The notes under the pieces: generated by a model | What the model was told of the DNA's origin: nothing | The model's input: only the letters and a program-made list of their open reading frames with translations | Databases searched by the model: none | Program-made: the position numbers and the translations under genes | NCBI GenBank assembly: GCA_033002965.1 | Contig: JAURVB010000079.1 | Coordinates: 1 to 64,000 of the forward strand | Source of the DNA: Piper betle | Lineage: Eukaryota; Streptophyta; Magnoliopsida; Piperales; Piperaceae | Length of the DNA: 64,000 nt | Reading direction: 5' to 3' | Shown: positions 14,012 through 26,614 of the stretch, one piece after another | Layout: each line of letters opens with the position of its first letter | Numbering within the stretch: position 1 is the first letter of the stretch

Positions 14012-16496
14012 TTAGTTGCTGCTGAGCTCTATTTTCACACCTTCAATGGAGATGTGCTCCCCATTAACACTCGGAACAATGCTCACAAGTGTCTCCTCAT
14101 CTCCATCAACCCCAAGATCGTCTAGCAGATCAGTAAGAGCAAACCTCTGGCGAGTCCTCAGATTGGCAGCCTCTTCTCGATCTGCTCTAGGGTGATGTGG
14201 CACATTCACAAAACTCCCAACCAAATTAGCAACATCAGGTCCCATGTCAATTTCGCCATTACCCACATTGACATAAACATCAAACTTCACAAATATGTCT
14301 CTCCTGGCCTCAATCCCTTCAATTACCAGCACCTCCTCCTCCCTCTCCTTCTCCTTCTTGCTCCTAGACCTCACCTCCCTCTTTACCTTAGCCCTTATAA
14401 TCGACCCCAACGTTCTGGGTTCATCTCCAAACTCTTCAAACTTGCTTTGGTCAGGCCTCCTCCTTTGAGGCTTGGGCCTAGCATTGAGCCATGGTGCACC
14501 AACATCTTCATACATGTAACCCAGATCCCTCGTGTCCAAGCACTCAGACACCTTGACCCGAACAAGCCTTGCATTTTCATCATAGAAGAGGAAACCGGCA
14601 TTCAACCAATCCGGCTCGGTGAAATCCCTACGGTTTCTCCCTCCCAAGCTCTTCCACACCTTCCATAGCCGATCAATATTTGCATGGTGGGCGAAGAAGA
14701 TTGGATCCCTCCCTGCGGAATAGAAGTCGCCCATGTCCTCCAAATTGGGCTGGTTCCGATCCCCCACCCATAGATGGACCGGGTTATGGGGTTGGTTCTC
14801 TAGCGACCCAGGTCCTGGGTTGGGTTCATCACCAGCCCGGTAAGGTGCACCGAGAAAGAGAGTAGGGGTCTTGTTCCACACAAGTTGCCGGTACATAACG
14901 TTCAAATTCATGGAAACCAGTTGCTCTCTGGAAATGTTGCTGTCTACAAGATCGTAGTTGAAGTCGACGATGGCCGGAGGTTGGTGAAGTGGGTCGCGGA
15001 GGGGATCGTAGAGCTCAAAGCGAGTTGTGTACATGGTGGGCATGGGCATTCCTTGTGGGGAGTCCCAGTTCCAGAAGGGGAGGGCGAAGGTGTCGTCTCC
15101 GATGAGCTTGCCGAGGATGCGTTCATGGAAGTATAAGTACCAGCGGTGCCAGGGGAAGAAAAGCCATGAGTTGTGGATTTGGATTTCTACCGGAAATCCC
15201 ACCTGCCACTCAACATTTAACCAATTGATCTTAGCATTCACACATGGTAAACTAGTGAAGGAGTAAAATTCATGGCTATTTAGTAGCAGTATTATGTATT
15301 GGTCAAGTAGCTAGACACTTTGGCAAGGCCATAACTAAATTAATATTTCTTCTTTTTCTCCTTCAATTTACAAGTTACGGTAAAATTTTAAATGGTCGGA
15401 TGCCCTCGATACCAAGAATACACATAATTAGCAGTTGTTACACTTTGAAAACTTAAAATTGAAACAAATTTTACAGATCAAAACTATCACCAAAATACAC
15501 CTAATCTTCATATTAAGCTATCGTAAAAATAAAATTTAAAGTAAAAACATACTTAACTCTGTTAAAACAAGCTTAATTCTTTGAGCCTTGCCGTTTGATC
15601 TTCCAAAATTTAGCCTATGACTTGGTACAAGGTAGACTCTCTCTTTTGTTGTGTGATGATAAGATGTCAAAGATATGTAAAATGAATTTGGGACCATAAC
15701 CACTTGTATCCCTTCAACTTTTCATATTTTCAATTTAATCCTTCATAAGTTACAAATGAAAAAAAGATATCTACACAAAATAATTTTTCATAGTCTGACT
15801 AAATTTAAGGTAATTAGATCAATTTAATTTAGTCATGTTGAAAAAAATAGTTAGTGAAATTAAAATATATATATTTCAAAAGAATTATTCTAGAGAAGTG
15901 TATTGTTATATTATATGAAATAACTATAATCTATAGCAACCTGGTCATAGGCAGCATCACAGTAGGCGCAATGGACGTTAGCCTGCTGCATGAAGCTCCG
16001 GGGATCGGACGGAGGGAGCTGCTTCATCAGCCCCACCGCCGCCGCGTACTTGTCGACGTACTCGTGGTCGACCAGATGGGCCGGCCGGCGTCTACGAAGG
16101 GATCCGGAGGCGCCTTTGTCGCAGGGCTTGTAATCGAAAATCTCCATGCTGTATGGTGGGCAGCAATCCACTGGCCGGGCGGCGGGGGCAAGTCCGCCGG
16201 CCCGCAGTCTTCGATGTCCGGTGGCGCTACCGGCGCCGCCACCGCCTTGTTCCTGACGGCCAAGTCCATTGCTGCACCACAAAGGCCACCTCCGAGCCCT
16301 AACAAAAGATCTCTCCTGTCTACGTACAATGTTCTTGGGGCTTCATGATGATTTTTTTGCGTTTTTGGATTCTTTCATTGTTTGAGCTTGTGCAGTGAAT
16401 TCTGGTTGAGGGGTATTTCTTGTTGGTGCTGCTTTTGAAAGGGTTGGCATTGTTAGATAAGAAAGTGTTGGGAGGTATTAGAACTGAGATGGGCAT
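14012..16496 (-). CDS. PPO: Polyphenol oxidase (catechol oxidase, type-3 copper), two exons with two frameshifts
   Basis: PPO oxidises o-diphenols to quinones in the thylakoid lumen. Exon 1 is 16496-15941, the intron 15940-15203 (GT-AG, phase 0) and exon 2 is 15202-14012. ATG 16496 opens a basic, Ser/Thr-rich transit peptide. A Tat-type thylakoid signal follows (VDRRDLLLGLGG), then the mature start with the CCPP motif. CuA histidines are in NVHCAYC (whose Cys gives the thioether bridge), IHNSW and FFPWHR. CuB ligands are in HNPVHLW and FFAHHANIDRLW. The PPO1_DWL linker (EPDWL) and the KFDV domain (FVKFDVYVNV) follow. Two breaks occur in exon 1: between 16323 and 16377, near A5 and A7 runs, and at the run of five G at 16184-16188. 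One extra base at each would give 582 aa, the normal family length. Every copper ligand is intact. Either the assembly lacks two homopolymer bases or this is a very young pseudogene. Aurone or larreatricin type activities cannot be excluded. Confidence 0.88.
15203..15940 (-). other. PPO intron
   Basis: The donor is CAG|GTTGCT (minus strand, 15940) and the acceptor GGCAG|GTGGG (15203). The intron splits the conserved AYDQ|VGFP region between the CuA Cys and the next His. It is AT-rich and has no other feature. Confidence 0.8.
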
Positions 16497-16581
16497 GGTG
16501 ATGATCAAAATTACTGGGTAGTTAATTGTGTAGCTGATCAAGAGATCAGAAGTTTGATGATACTGTTTGAATTCGAGGGGC

Positions 16582-16588
16582 TTATATA
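16582..16588 (-). promoter_or_regulatory. TATA box of PPO
   Basis: On the minus strand this reads TATATAA within GTTTATATAAGC, about 86 bp upstream of the PPO ATG at 16496. There is no ATG between the two. The spacing predicts a 5' leader of about 55 nt. Confidence 0.6.
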
Positions 16589-16599
16589 AACGAATTGTA

Positions 16600-17023
16600 G
16601 GCAAAATATGTCAAAAGTGTTCTCAGAAATGTCAACATTCCCATAGTGAATGGATATCTGTGCATGGAATGTTGATATCCTTATTAGTAGAATTTTTTTT
16701 ACCAATAGAAGCTATAATTACTAGGCTACTGAATCAAGAAATTAAGGGAATGGAGGTTTCGTCCTCAAGCAGCTGTTTGTTTTATATTATGATTATTGTA
16801 TGATATTTTGTAGTCATGAAAATATCATCTACTCTTATTAAAAAAAGGGAATTAAAAATTATACTCTACTAAAAAATATGAGATAATGTATATTTTATTC
16901 CTTTCTTATGCAAAATTTCACTTTATTTCAAAACTAATTCATGTAACTTAATTTTTCATGTCCACTAAACTATATATCAAAATTTATAATTTTTATTTAG
17001 AATATTAATTTTAAGCCATACTC

Positions 17024-17060
<37 letters not shown>

Positions 17061-18880
17061 AATTGTTATTAAAAGCCTAAAATCTAAATTTTTTTACAAA
17101 ATATCAAATTTCGAGCCGAATGAGTGCAAGCTAGCCCAAAGTGGCCCGTTTAAGATGGCTGAGATGAACTTCAAATAATGAAGCAATAATTAAGTCGAAC
17201 TTGTAGCCAAATTGAACTATGTCAAGCCAGCTTAATCAATCCATAGACAATTGAATAATATTGTCAATAAAAAAATTATATTAGGCATTAACTGACATAC
17301 ACAATATTGGTGAATAGTGGTTTATGTGAACCAATAAGCTTTTATAACCACATAATTATGGAAATACTGATAGCTAAAATTTTTTCTGGGCCAAAGATGT
17401 GGCATATTATCAGAAAGGTTCAAGACTACCTAAACATTAAGAATAAAGAGAGACTTGTATTCTTGAAAGAGGAAGATTTGTTGAGAAGTCGCTTGCACCA
17501 CAATGGGAATAAAAACAGCAATTCCTATTTTTGTTTGATATAAGATCTTCCCCACAACAAAGCTATGGTATTATTGAGGGTCAAATATTATATGAGATTT
17601 TACCATTTACTAACATTACCAAGAATGTTGCTACTATAGACGGTTGATTAAGATTAGCCCTTTTTTTTCTAATTGTTCATGATAATATTAGTTTTACCAG
17701 TCAAGTCTCCCACGAGCACATCTACCCTTCAACATTGTTGTCACATGCCCCAAGATTTTTTACCATGCCGAGCAGCCATTGTTTAAAAATTTAGGGCTCT
17801 AATTTAACTTGGTAGGTCATGAAGTTTAACCGGAGTCGATTCCAAGCTGATTTTGGATCAATTATATAATTTTTTTAATCTAATAAACAATAGATTATAT
17901 AAAATTAATGTATATTGATCTCATTGGTACATATAATTGTTAAATATATAATTTTTATTACTTTAAAGTATTGATTTAACTAAACTAAAACTAATAATAT
18001 GTTTTAATAATTTTATTTATTTGAGTCAGGAGTTAATCACAAAATTTATTGCGAAAGAGTTATCCGCTTTACAAAATAAAAAGTCTTTTCTCCGTGCTTT
18101 AATAAAACTGTGGATAAAAGTTTCTCTGATCACCACACCTCGCCACCTTTTCTCTATGCTTATTGAAATTGTAGAAACAGAATCTAATATTATTTTTTAT
18201 ATTTGTAGATATTTATGTATTAGTTTTTTCACTTTTTTCCATGCCTAAAATGGAAAATTTTTTTGCCACCCTACTTTTCTCATTAGGTTTATAGTGTATT
18301 TTAATTTTATAAATGTGGAAAAAACTTAAACTTTTTGTAGTGCCATAGAGTTTGGCTCAGGAAAATAAGGACCGGAATTATCTCGACAAGTTTTAAGAGT
18401 GAAAAAAGGAGTTTTAAAACTATATTAGCAACCACACTATTGGAAATGGGTCAAAATCTAATTTGTGGGTGGAGATTTTTTATCCTATCACCACCGATCA
18501 AATCTCATTTTTTAGGCATACTCCCTGAAAATTTTAAAAATATCTTTAGCAATTATTAAATTACAAAAAAATAATCCCAAAATCATATGAAAAGGTTGGG
18601 AGGACATTTCGGTTCCTTGGAATCCGACTTGCAGTGGTTCAATATTCACACAAAAATACAGTAGTTGAAAGCAATGGAAACAAACATAATAGAGTTAAAC
18701 ATTAATAATTGTTAAACATTTAGCCTTTGATATTGGGACTAGAGTTATATAAACGAAGTAGGAGATAGATTATAAGTTATAGATCATCAGACAATCAGAA
18801 AAAGACAATAATAATTAGCTCTCGGATAGATGTTTTCTTATCACGCATTTAAACATTGAACCAAATTTTTAGAGACTTAT
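16600..18880. other. AT-rich intergenic region
   Basis: No gene could be supported. It holds an (AT)n tract at 17028-17058 and short chance frames at 17307-17543 and 18021-18248 with no recognisable domain. Confidence 0.5.
17028..17058. repeat. (AT)n microsatellite
   Basis: A pure alternating AT run of about 31 bp. Confidence 0.9.
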
Positions 18881-18886
18881 ATATAT

Positions 18887-19264
18887 CAGTAATAGCTCAT
18901 ATAACTTATGTGAGCTATATATCTTCTAAGAGCAATTTGGTGGGTCTCACTATTGAAAATCTATATAAATTAATAAATAAATAAATAATAAAGATATTTA
19001 TAAATTTTTCACACAATCTAAGGCTTTTAACATATTATCTTAATTATCAAAATAATTATAATAAAAATTAATTTTAAATATATATTAACTAGTATATTTT
19101 TTAAATATCTAAAATATGCCATGATAATGTCAAAAAAAGACAAAATTTTATCAATGTCCTACTTATGCACTTTATATTTAATACATATAAATATTTTTTA
19201 TGAGATCAACTAAGAAAATTCAAATTGGATGTGTAGCTCAAGCAAGTTATATGACGTGTAGCTA
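18887..19264 (-). mobile_element. MITE-like element, copy 1
   Basis: An AT-rich element of about 375 bp. Its ends are imperfect inverted repeats (AGCTCATATAACTTATGTGAG at the left, and the complement of AAGTTATATGACGTGTAGCT at the right). In reverse complement it aligns by eye along its length with 36680-37040, including the block with GATAAAATTTT and a run like CTAAATTGCTCT. It has no coding capacity. The family is unassigned. Confidence 0.55.
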
Positions 19265-19639
19265 ACCTTAATTTTTTTAATTTTTATTTATTATATGTAC
19301 TAGGGCTTACGTGGAATTAGAAGTTTAGAATTACTAAGGAAACAACCACCTATCTACAATTTTCATATGTTAAACTCAAACTAATCAGGTTGGGCCAAAT
19401 TTAGATCGAGGATAATTCAATTTGATCACAACAAGAAGTCAAGGACTCAAGAACAAAAGATTTTGATATTCATTCCTTATTATTTTTCATTAATAGTTAC
19501 TAGACAAGTAACCAAAGAAAACTTTCTCATTCATAAAGGCCACACTAGCTATTGTGAGATCTCATAACTTAGTTTTACTTATAATATATATTAAGATAAG
19601 ATCATGTTTATAAGTGAAAATAAATTATAGATCCTTAAT

Positions 19640-19720
19640 TTAGTTTGCTAAGACATAATAATATGACGTAATTAAATGCTACGACATGATAATATGATGT
19701 GAAACGTGAATAGAGTTGTA
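19640..19720 (+). repeat. Fragment of family B LTR
   Basis: The phrases ACATGATAATATGATGTGAAA and TAAATGCTACGACATGA match the family B LTR near 39780-39855 (AAATGCTAAGACATGATGA, GATGTGAAACATGAATAGA). This is a short detached piece of that LTR. Confidence 0.4.
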
Positions 19721-19724
19721 AGGA

Positions 19725-19792
19725 CGATTGTTGAGCTCCCGGTCAACGAAGACAAGAACGATTGTTGAGCTCCCAGTCAACGAAGACAAGAA
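19725..19792. repeat. 34-bp tandem duplication
   Basis: Two adjacent copies of a 34-bp unit starting CGATTGTTGAGCTCCC, with one difference (CGG/CAG). It lies in the decayed minus-strand gag region. Confidence 0.8.
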
Positions 19793-20144
19793 TGACTACA
19801 ACTTCAATTTATCGTTAGAAGCAATACTCCCACATTCGATCTCGAACATTGTCATGTGGTCAAACAGATTTCCTATCCCATCATACTTTGTGAATATTGA
19901 CCACTACTTTTTAGGTAGCACTTCATCATACATTTCGTTTGCTAGAGGACGTGGTCTCTTCGTGGCTTCAACGACTCCATCATCTTTCTTCTTTGCCACT
20001 TGAGTTTGTAAAGTGGCTAAGATATTCTTCAATGCTTGGATCTCTAGATCGGCTACTCCCACAAGCTAATGGAGAACTTGAAGAGGGTGGAGTACTTGTT
20101 GGGGCATAGCCTGTGTTGCTAGCAAAGTCATCAGGGGTTGTTGA
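19793..20144 (-). pseudogene. Ty3/gypsy gag fragment (middle part) of an old minus-strand element
   Basis: Read on the minus strand, the segment gives a Pro/Ser-rich stretch (TPDDFASNTGYAP, TSTPPSSSSP). A coiled, Lys-rich part and then a capsid-like block follow, with KYDGIGNLFDHM, FEIECGSIASNDKLKL and FLSSLTGSS. The last block fits the retrotransposon gag pattern (YDGxxDPxDHxxxFE...LxLxxFxxSL). Stops and frame changes show it is dead. Its upstream portions lie at 26298-26614 and 32720-33125, separated by later insertions. Confidence 0.6.
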
Positions 20145-20910
20145 TGTAAAACCCTTGACCCAAGTCAAGGTTTTATAATCAAAATTGGTTAGTTCAACCG
20201 TTATTTTCAGTCGACCTAATTTCAGAACATGTGCACTAAGTCGAGGGGACCGCGTATATGAACCATGAGGGTCATATGTATCCAAGTATTTAATGATAGC
20301 CTCATGAATACAACAGAAAAAAATGAGTTATTAGAATATACGAGAGTATGTCAGTTTATTTTATATATATATATATAGTGGATCATAAAATTAGTTTTAG
20401 GTCGTTTACCACATTAGGATGCTTTATTTATTATTTTTTGGCGAGTTAAAAGGTCTAAAACATGTTATTTTATTTTACTGAGCATATTTTATTTTTTTAG
20501 AATTTATTTCATAATATTGATTCTAGTCCGAAGTAAGTCAAGTTTTTATTACGAAATTACCACCAGCCAGTGTCGTCACCTCTTCGGCCCACCTCTCTTT
20601 TAATTCCCCCTCTCCCTACCCTTTTCTTCCCGTTTTCCTTCATGGCCACCCACTACCGCCAACCATGCATGCGTCGCCACCGGCCACCAACTCCGGTGAC
20701 AACCTTCGGGGAACTTCCTTAGACCCTCCCCCTCTTTCTCGACTCTTCCTAGGCCTGGACAACACATGCACGACAACCCAAGGCTGCCACTTTACATGTG
20801 CTATTGCCGGCCTTTATCCCTGTCGCCGCCCGGTTGCACGCCATCGCTACCCTCGCCGTCGACTGGACCTCCCTTACACAAACACCACCCATCCCTTACA
20901 CGACTAGATA

Positions 20911-20935
20911 CCCCCCCCCCCCCGCCCCCCCCCCC
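20911..20935. repeat. C13-G-C11 homopolymer tract
   Basis: Thirteen C, one G, eleven C, inside the GC-rich block of the family B solo LTR. The opposite strand is G-rich and could in principle form a quadruplex. The other family B copies do not have it. Confidence 0.85.
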
Positions 20936-22612
20936 TTTCCCGCCGGCTGCTCCCTCCCGGTAGGATCATCTCCTTCCGGCCATCTCCTCCCTACCAAGCT
21001 ATCCTCCTCCTTGCCCTTCATCCCTCACAGCAGCACCATGTCCATAGTCGCCGATTTGCGGCATAAGCTGGCTGGAGCAACCCCGGTCAGGCCTTGTCAA
21101 GTCCTAGCCATGTGATCCAATCCTAGCCTAGCCGAGTCCACCTTGGTCCGAACTATAGCCATGCGGATGGTAGCCGCAACTGTTGTCGCTGTCACCATTG
21201 TCGCCGGTCGCTGCGTGACCTACTGATATTAGGTATAGAATTTTATCTAATTTTATTTGATAATTAAGTGTTTTATGATATTATTGTAATGCAAATGGTC
21301 TAATTATAAATACATGTTAGTTTTAAATTCAAACATATGTTAATGGATGATAATGGTGAATTGGGGTTAGACAATTAATTTATAAATTACGTATATAATT
21401 GTTATGATTGAATTAGTATACTTGAATGCTAAACTAATTGGATGACGATTCATTTCTTATACCCTGGAATTAGAATACATGATGTTAATAATTGAATTTA
21501 GAAGTAGGTAGCTAAGTAAATAGGTCTTAATCATCGATTATAATGGATTGTATGATTTGAATGTAAATGTCACGTAATGTCGAATCATTGTTACTCATGA
21601 TTGGATGCCCTAGGTTCAGATTTTAATGTAAATGATGTTGTATATTTCATATGATGTGATGATGAGTAAGTGCATTTGGATTTAGTATACATGCATTAGT
21701 TACCAAGTTGGTATGCGATAAAGATGTAATAAGGGCCAAGTTATTGTGCCACGTGAATTATCTGATTGCATATGCCTTGTTGTGTACTTTGTTTGAGTAT
21801 TTGTGATTTTATATATTTCTTCATCGCATTTATGTATCATATGATTAAAATAGGTGTTAGTATTTAGTTTTAATGTGTAAGTATGAAGTATGACCTCGCT
21901 ACCTAGGCGTAAGAACACACTCGAGGCTTCTGCCAGGTCCGTTTAGAACTCACCCCTGATTTATTATTTTATTCTATCATGATTTATTTTTTTACTAATT
22001 ATAGGACTGGTTAAATTGTGTTTTATCAAATCGAATAGTTTTCTTGATTAATCCTAGAGGATGAGATCCCTCGAATATGATTTTGAAAATAAGATCCACC
22101 ATTAGTTGCTTTCGGGCCTATTATATAAATCCATTCTCAGGTTTATATATAAAATTTTATTGAGTTTTCAGTGAGACGAGAGATGGTGAAACCGACTTGC
22201 ATGTACCATAACGGGCTCTAGATTAGTGAGAGGGTTATTCCATTCTTCACAATCTGAGAACGTGGAAGTTTACAGGTACTGTTAAGTATAACGCACGCCC
22301 AAACTTGTGGTTTAAAGGGTACTAAAAAAGACTGTCTTAGAATATTCAGCCTTCGTGCTAAGGCCAGGAGAATTATGAAGGAAACGAGAGGACCTATGAT
22401 ATACTCGTAGTCCCGAGGGACCAGAAAATAAATTAAGAAAATGACAAATGAGGCATCAGTATACCAGTCAATTTGGGATGCTATCACGTTTGCAGCTTGG
22501 TGGCTCCTATGTAGGTGCCCTTTAGAGAGTTCTGGTGATGTATATAAATATTTTTCTTTATATGAGAGTTAGCTCTCATAACCAATTTGATAAAGTTATA
22601 TTTTGGACCAGT

Positions 22613-25539
22613 TGTAACACCCTGTTCCAGTTCACCCCTGAACCGACCCGGATGTGTCACCGGTGACCGAATCATTAGCTAATCTACTTGATTCGGTTAA
22701 GCAGACCCGGATCCTACTTTCAGCATCTGAGGCTGGTGATGCAACATGCACAACATGAATGAGATGCTTGGGTTCTAACATGGTCCTATATGCATGCCAT
22801 GACGTGCAAACAAAACAAAACCATGCAACAAGTAAGAAATTTAAATAAAAATTCATTAATTTTTACAAAAAAATGGACAAAATCTCCCCTAGAAGTGCAA
22901 TAAGGGTCAACCTGTCCACGACAAGGGTATATAAATATTTTATCAAAATACGATAAAACATAACAATCTACCATGACATTCAATCATTATCTCTTTCGTT
23001 TTCACCTGAGCCGAGTCTGAACTCCAAGACTCCCTACTCATTCACATTTATCCGTTCGTTTCATAACAAGCAATTCATCCAAACAAACACATCAAAATTA
23101 TCATTCACGTAGCAATAACACACCATCATTATAGATTACACGCGGCAGGTACATGTGTGCGCGATTCTGTGCTGCTCCTCAGCAGTCCCGACAACTTTCA
23201 TCCCTCGCATTTCTCACCTACATATATATAGAAAAACCGTCAGTAACGAGTATTAACGGCCCGGAAAATAACTAATATCAATCTGGCATAGGAGAGCAAA
23301 CTCTCCTGTTGAATCAAAACCATATACTTCCTCAAGAACTCTCATCAGGGCACATATGGGAGCCGTCGCCATCGGGTCGACAGCGTTCCCCTTTCTTTCT
23401 CATTCTCATACCTTGGCCATTTCTCTATCTCTTCTCGCATCAAATCTCATTCCTTATCGCCCTCTGCACCTTCGATATTACTCCTGGACCTGAGCACGAA
23501 GGCCGAGCACTCTCAGGCAGTCGCCTTTAGTACCCTTTGAACCACAAGTCTAGACATGCGCTCCACACTTCTCCGGGTTTGAGGAACTCAAAGGTGGAGT
23601 TGTCCGGATCCTTCGGGAACGAAGTGGGTTCACCACAGCTTCAGAGCCCGCTCTTCCGAGCACACACCCTATCTGAAGGCATGGCCGTCAGTAACCCTCA
23701 TTCCATCTCTCACCGAAAATGCGAAAACTATATATATATAGGCCTGGGTTGGGATTTATACAATAGGCCTGAAGGCAACTTGATCTAGATCTGAGCTTGA
23801 AAACAAACTCGAGGGATCTCATCCTCGAGGGTTATTAATTCGGAAATCTACGTACGACTAGATGGCCCGTGCGGAGTGGGATACAATAAATCCACCACTT
23901 GGCACGTCCACTTACCTGTTGAAAACAAAATGCGATAGAGTTTAGTGATCAAACCAAAAGCGAGTCCTATATGGACCGGGTAGAAGCTCCAAACGGGTCC
24001 ACGCGCCTAGGCGGCGAACTCCTACACTGTACCTACACAATCAAGCTAAAAGCTAACGCCCGCATGATGAATCACACATCCTATAGCATGCACACACAAT
24101 CAACACAATCATGCATCAATCATCACACATTCATCCTAAGTCAATTCTAGTGAGTTTTCAATCTACGTTTCATGAAATCAGGGTAATTAATTAGTTCACC
24201 TAATTAATTCCTTACTTTTCCATTTTAACACTCATCAATCAACCAATTTCATAATTTTTTATTAAATTACACACAAACATACAGACACGTCAGAAACACG
24301 AAAATTCATCTAATTATCTAGTCTAGCATGCTTCCCTAATAATTATAAAATTTAAGAATTTACGTCAGAGTAATTTATACCTCGCGTCGTCTTAAATCGG
24401 CGACGTCCAGGGTTTCCGTTTCGTGGCTCGAAACTCGAATTCGGCACCTAGTGGCGTCCGAAGTTCGATTGGATTCGACCGGGTGCGTTCGGCGGATGAT
24501 CCAATGAATTTCCCACATATCCAATTTTCCAGCGGTTCCGGCGGTTTTCTGGTGAGTTTCGGCGATTTTTGTCAGTTTTTGGCAGTTTTCCGGCGATGAT
24601 TTTGGACGGGGCAGTGGGGGGTTTATTGGCACCAGCTCGATGAGCTTGGTCCGATGGTGGTGTCAAACAGGGTAGCCGGGGTGGCGATGGCCGTCGGCGG
24701 TGACGTCGAAAATGGGCGGCGACGACGGCGTTCTCCGATCAGGGCTACGGCCGGCCTCGACGGCGGTGGGGATGATGGGGGAAACGTCGGCGACGGCGAG
24801 AGGGTGAGACTGGTGGTCACAGTGGCGGCAATGGCAACCGAACGGCGGCGGAATCCGGCTTGGAGTGGTGACGGCCGAGGCGGTTTCGCGGCATCACGGC
24901 GGCACGGCGGCACGCCGGCAGGCGATCGGTGGCAGGGGTCTGTCAGGACGGTACGACGACGGCGAGGGGACGACGGGCGGTTGGTTCCGGCGGCGGGGTG
25001 GCAGTCGGCGGCAAGGTCAGGGCGGCGTCGAGCGGCTAGGGTTTGGAGAAAAAGAAATAGACGATCGGGGAAGATGAAGGGGCGTGCGATGGCATTTTTG
25101 TAAATTAAACTTGACTCGATTCCGACTTGAGTCAATAATAATAACTATCTCCTAATAAATCCAAAAAAATCCAGAAAAATTGAGAAAAATCCCATAAAAT
25201 CAAACGAACACAGTAACATCTAAATGATATGTTCTATAACTAATAACCCACCCAAACTCACCTATATCGTGTCCTAATTTGTCATTCGGCCCTAAAAATA
25301 TTCTACTATCAAATAAAAATAACAATCAATACTGTATACCTCCATATACTTGATAACCCATTTTTCATCATCTTTTTGATGTAATCATCGTATACTTGAG
25401 CATACATGACCCTTATCGCTCATAACTCATAGCTGGCATCAACTCAGCTCGCGGTCCATGAAGTTGACTCGACTCGAACTGACGGTTGAACCGACTGGTT
25501 CGCTCCCGTAAAACTCTGACTCCAGTCACGGGTTTTACA
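22613..25539 (-). mobile_element. Solo LTR of gypsy family A, nested in family B LTR
   Basis: The plus strand begins TGTAACACCC and ends GGGTTTTACA. Read on the minus strand, it starts TGTAAAACCC like the LTR at 62924. It is flanked by a perfect 5-bp duplication CCAGT (22608-22612 and 25540-25544). The uninterrupted family B sequence is seen at 39600-39640 (TTTTGGACTAGTAACACTTA), which confirms the insertion. It is about 2.93 kb long. A TATATATATA stretch at about 23731-23741 corresponds to the candidate LTR promoter, and a GC-rich block lies at about 24640-25090. Confidence 0.88.
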
Positions 25540-25944
25540 CCAGTAACATTTGTTACTGATGTATTTTTATAATATATATATAGGTGATAATTATGAGTTG
25601 GATGTGCTAGTTTGAATGGATGAGTAGTGATGTCTCTTGTATACACATATTAGAAAATAAAATGTTAATATTTTGTTTATGATGTTATTATATTGAGAAT
25701 GATGTAATGAAATCCAAGGCATGATAATATGATGTGATATGACATTTATTTCAGTAGAAAATTTTCTAATGATGACATGCTAATATATATGTTTTTGTAA
25801 ATATATTGAGATATTGAATATATATAACAAGAGGGTCAAGACTCAAAATTTGATGTGAAATATGAATATAATGCATAGGTGGGTCGAGACCCAAGATTCA
25901 TAATGATTTATATAATAGATTAGAATTCTGTGTAAATAAAAATA

Positions 25945-25947
<3 letters not shown>

Positions 25948-25994
<47 letters not shown>
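25948..25994. repeat. (AT)n microsatellite
   Basis: About 47 bp of uninterrupted AT alternation within the 3' part of the family B solo LTR. Confidence 0.9.
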
Positions 25995-26002
<8 letters not shown>

Positions 26003-26297
26003 ACGTTGATTTGATAGAGTGACCGCTAATTACTTTTTTAAGGAAGACTTTGTCCGTGTTATTTCAAAAAATTTGTTGATTTTATAGTAACTATTTTGGT
26101 TCGTAAACTGATTGTTGTGTTATTTATGTAATATTATGTTAGGATTTTGTGCATTTATTAATGCATAGTGATTAATGTCTTAATCTTAAGATGTTGAAAG
26201 TAGATCCGCACGAGTTAGATTCGGATTAGCCAACCTAATTCTGAGTTATGATATTCTAATTCAATTAATGAACGTGAATCGAATTTGAGGCATTACA

Positions 26298-26614
26298 ATT
26301 GAGGTCATCAAGAAAAGACGGTGTTGCAACTGCTGTCGCCTATTTGGGCCAAGTCGCTGTGTGGGGAATTCAATAAGGGGGCTGCAATAAACCGCTTACT
26401 CCTTGAGGCTGCATGTAGGAAGAGGATGACCAGTATGGGCCTACTAGAATATGTACGAAAGGGGATGGTGCCTGCTGCATGGCATCATATGCATCAAAGG
26501 TGTTAGGAAAAGCAATGCCGAGTGTGTTCCTCGGTGGTGACTGAGAGTACACCATGGTGGGTATTGTCGTAGACTGCAGTTGAGGCACATGATAGCCTTA
26601 GTGGGAGGGCCCCT
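26298..26614 (-). pseudogene. Gypsy gag fragment (N-terminal/linker part), minus strand
   Basis: The minus strand gives a Pro/Gln/Met-rich open stretch (TIPTMVYSQSPPRNT, FPNTFDAYDAMQQAP, SYMQPQGVSGLL) typical of low-complexity gag linkers, ending in a stop. It lies between the family B solo LTR and the copia element. Removing both joins it to 32720-33125 on one side and to 19793-20144 on the other. Confidence 0.45.

Larger units (their letters stand above)
20145..26297 (+). mobile_element. Solo LTR of gypsy family B (host of a nested solo LTR)
   Basis: It begins TGTAAAACCC and ends TTACA, and is flanked by GTTGA (20140-20144) and ATTGA (26298-26302), a target-site duplication with one difference. 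Without the nested element at 22613-25539 and its TSD, it is about 3.2 kb. It aligns with the LTR at 37283-40244 along most of its length. The sequence after the end is gag of an older element, not a PBS, so this is a solo LTR and not a 5' LTR. It contains a GC-rich block (about 20580-21220) and C-runs at 20911-20935. Confidence 0.75.

Noticed and set aside
14192..14668. Plus-strand frame of 158 codons
   Set aside because: Antisense shadow of PPO exon 2, which has clear copper-site motifs on the minus strand.
24623..25135. Long frames on both strands in the GC-rich LTR block (also 42422-43057, 57587-58169, 63360-63929)
   Set aside because: They are Ala/Arg/Pro/Gly runs open in several frames at once, which GC-rich sequence produces by chance. 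No domain is visible, and the frames are not kept between LTR copies.
20145..26297. Possibility that this is a full retrotransposon with the 22.6-25.5 kb part as interior
   Set aside because: The inner part has its own TG...CA ends, a TSD and full similarity to other family A LTRs. No gag-pol lies between.
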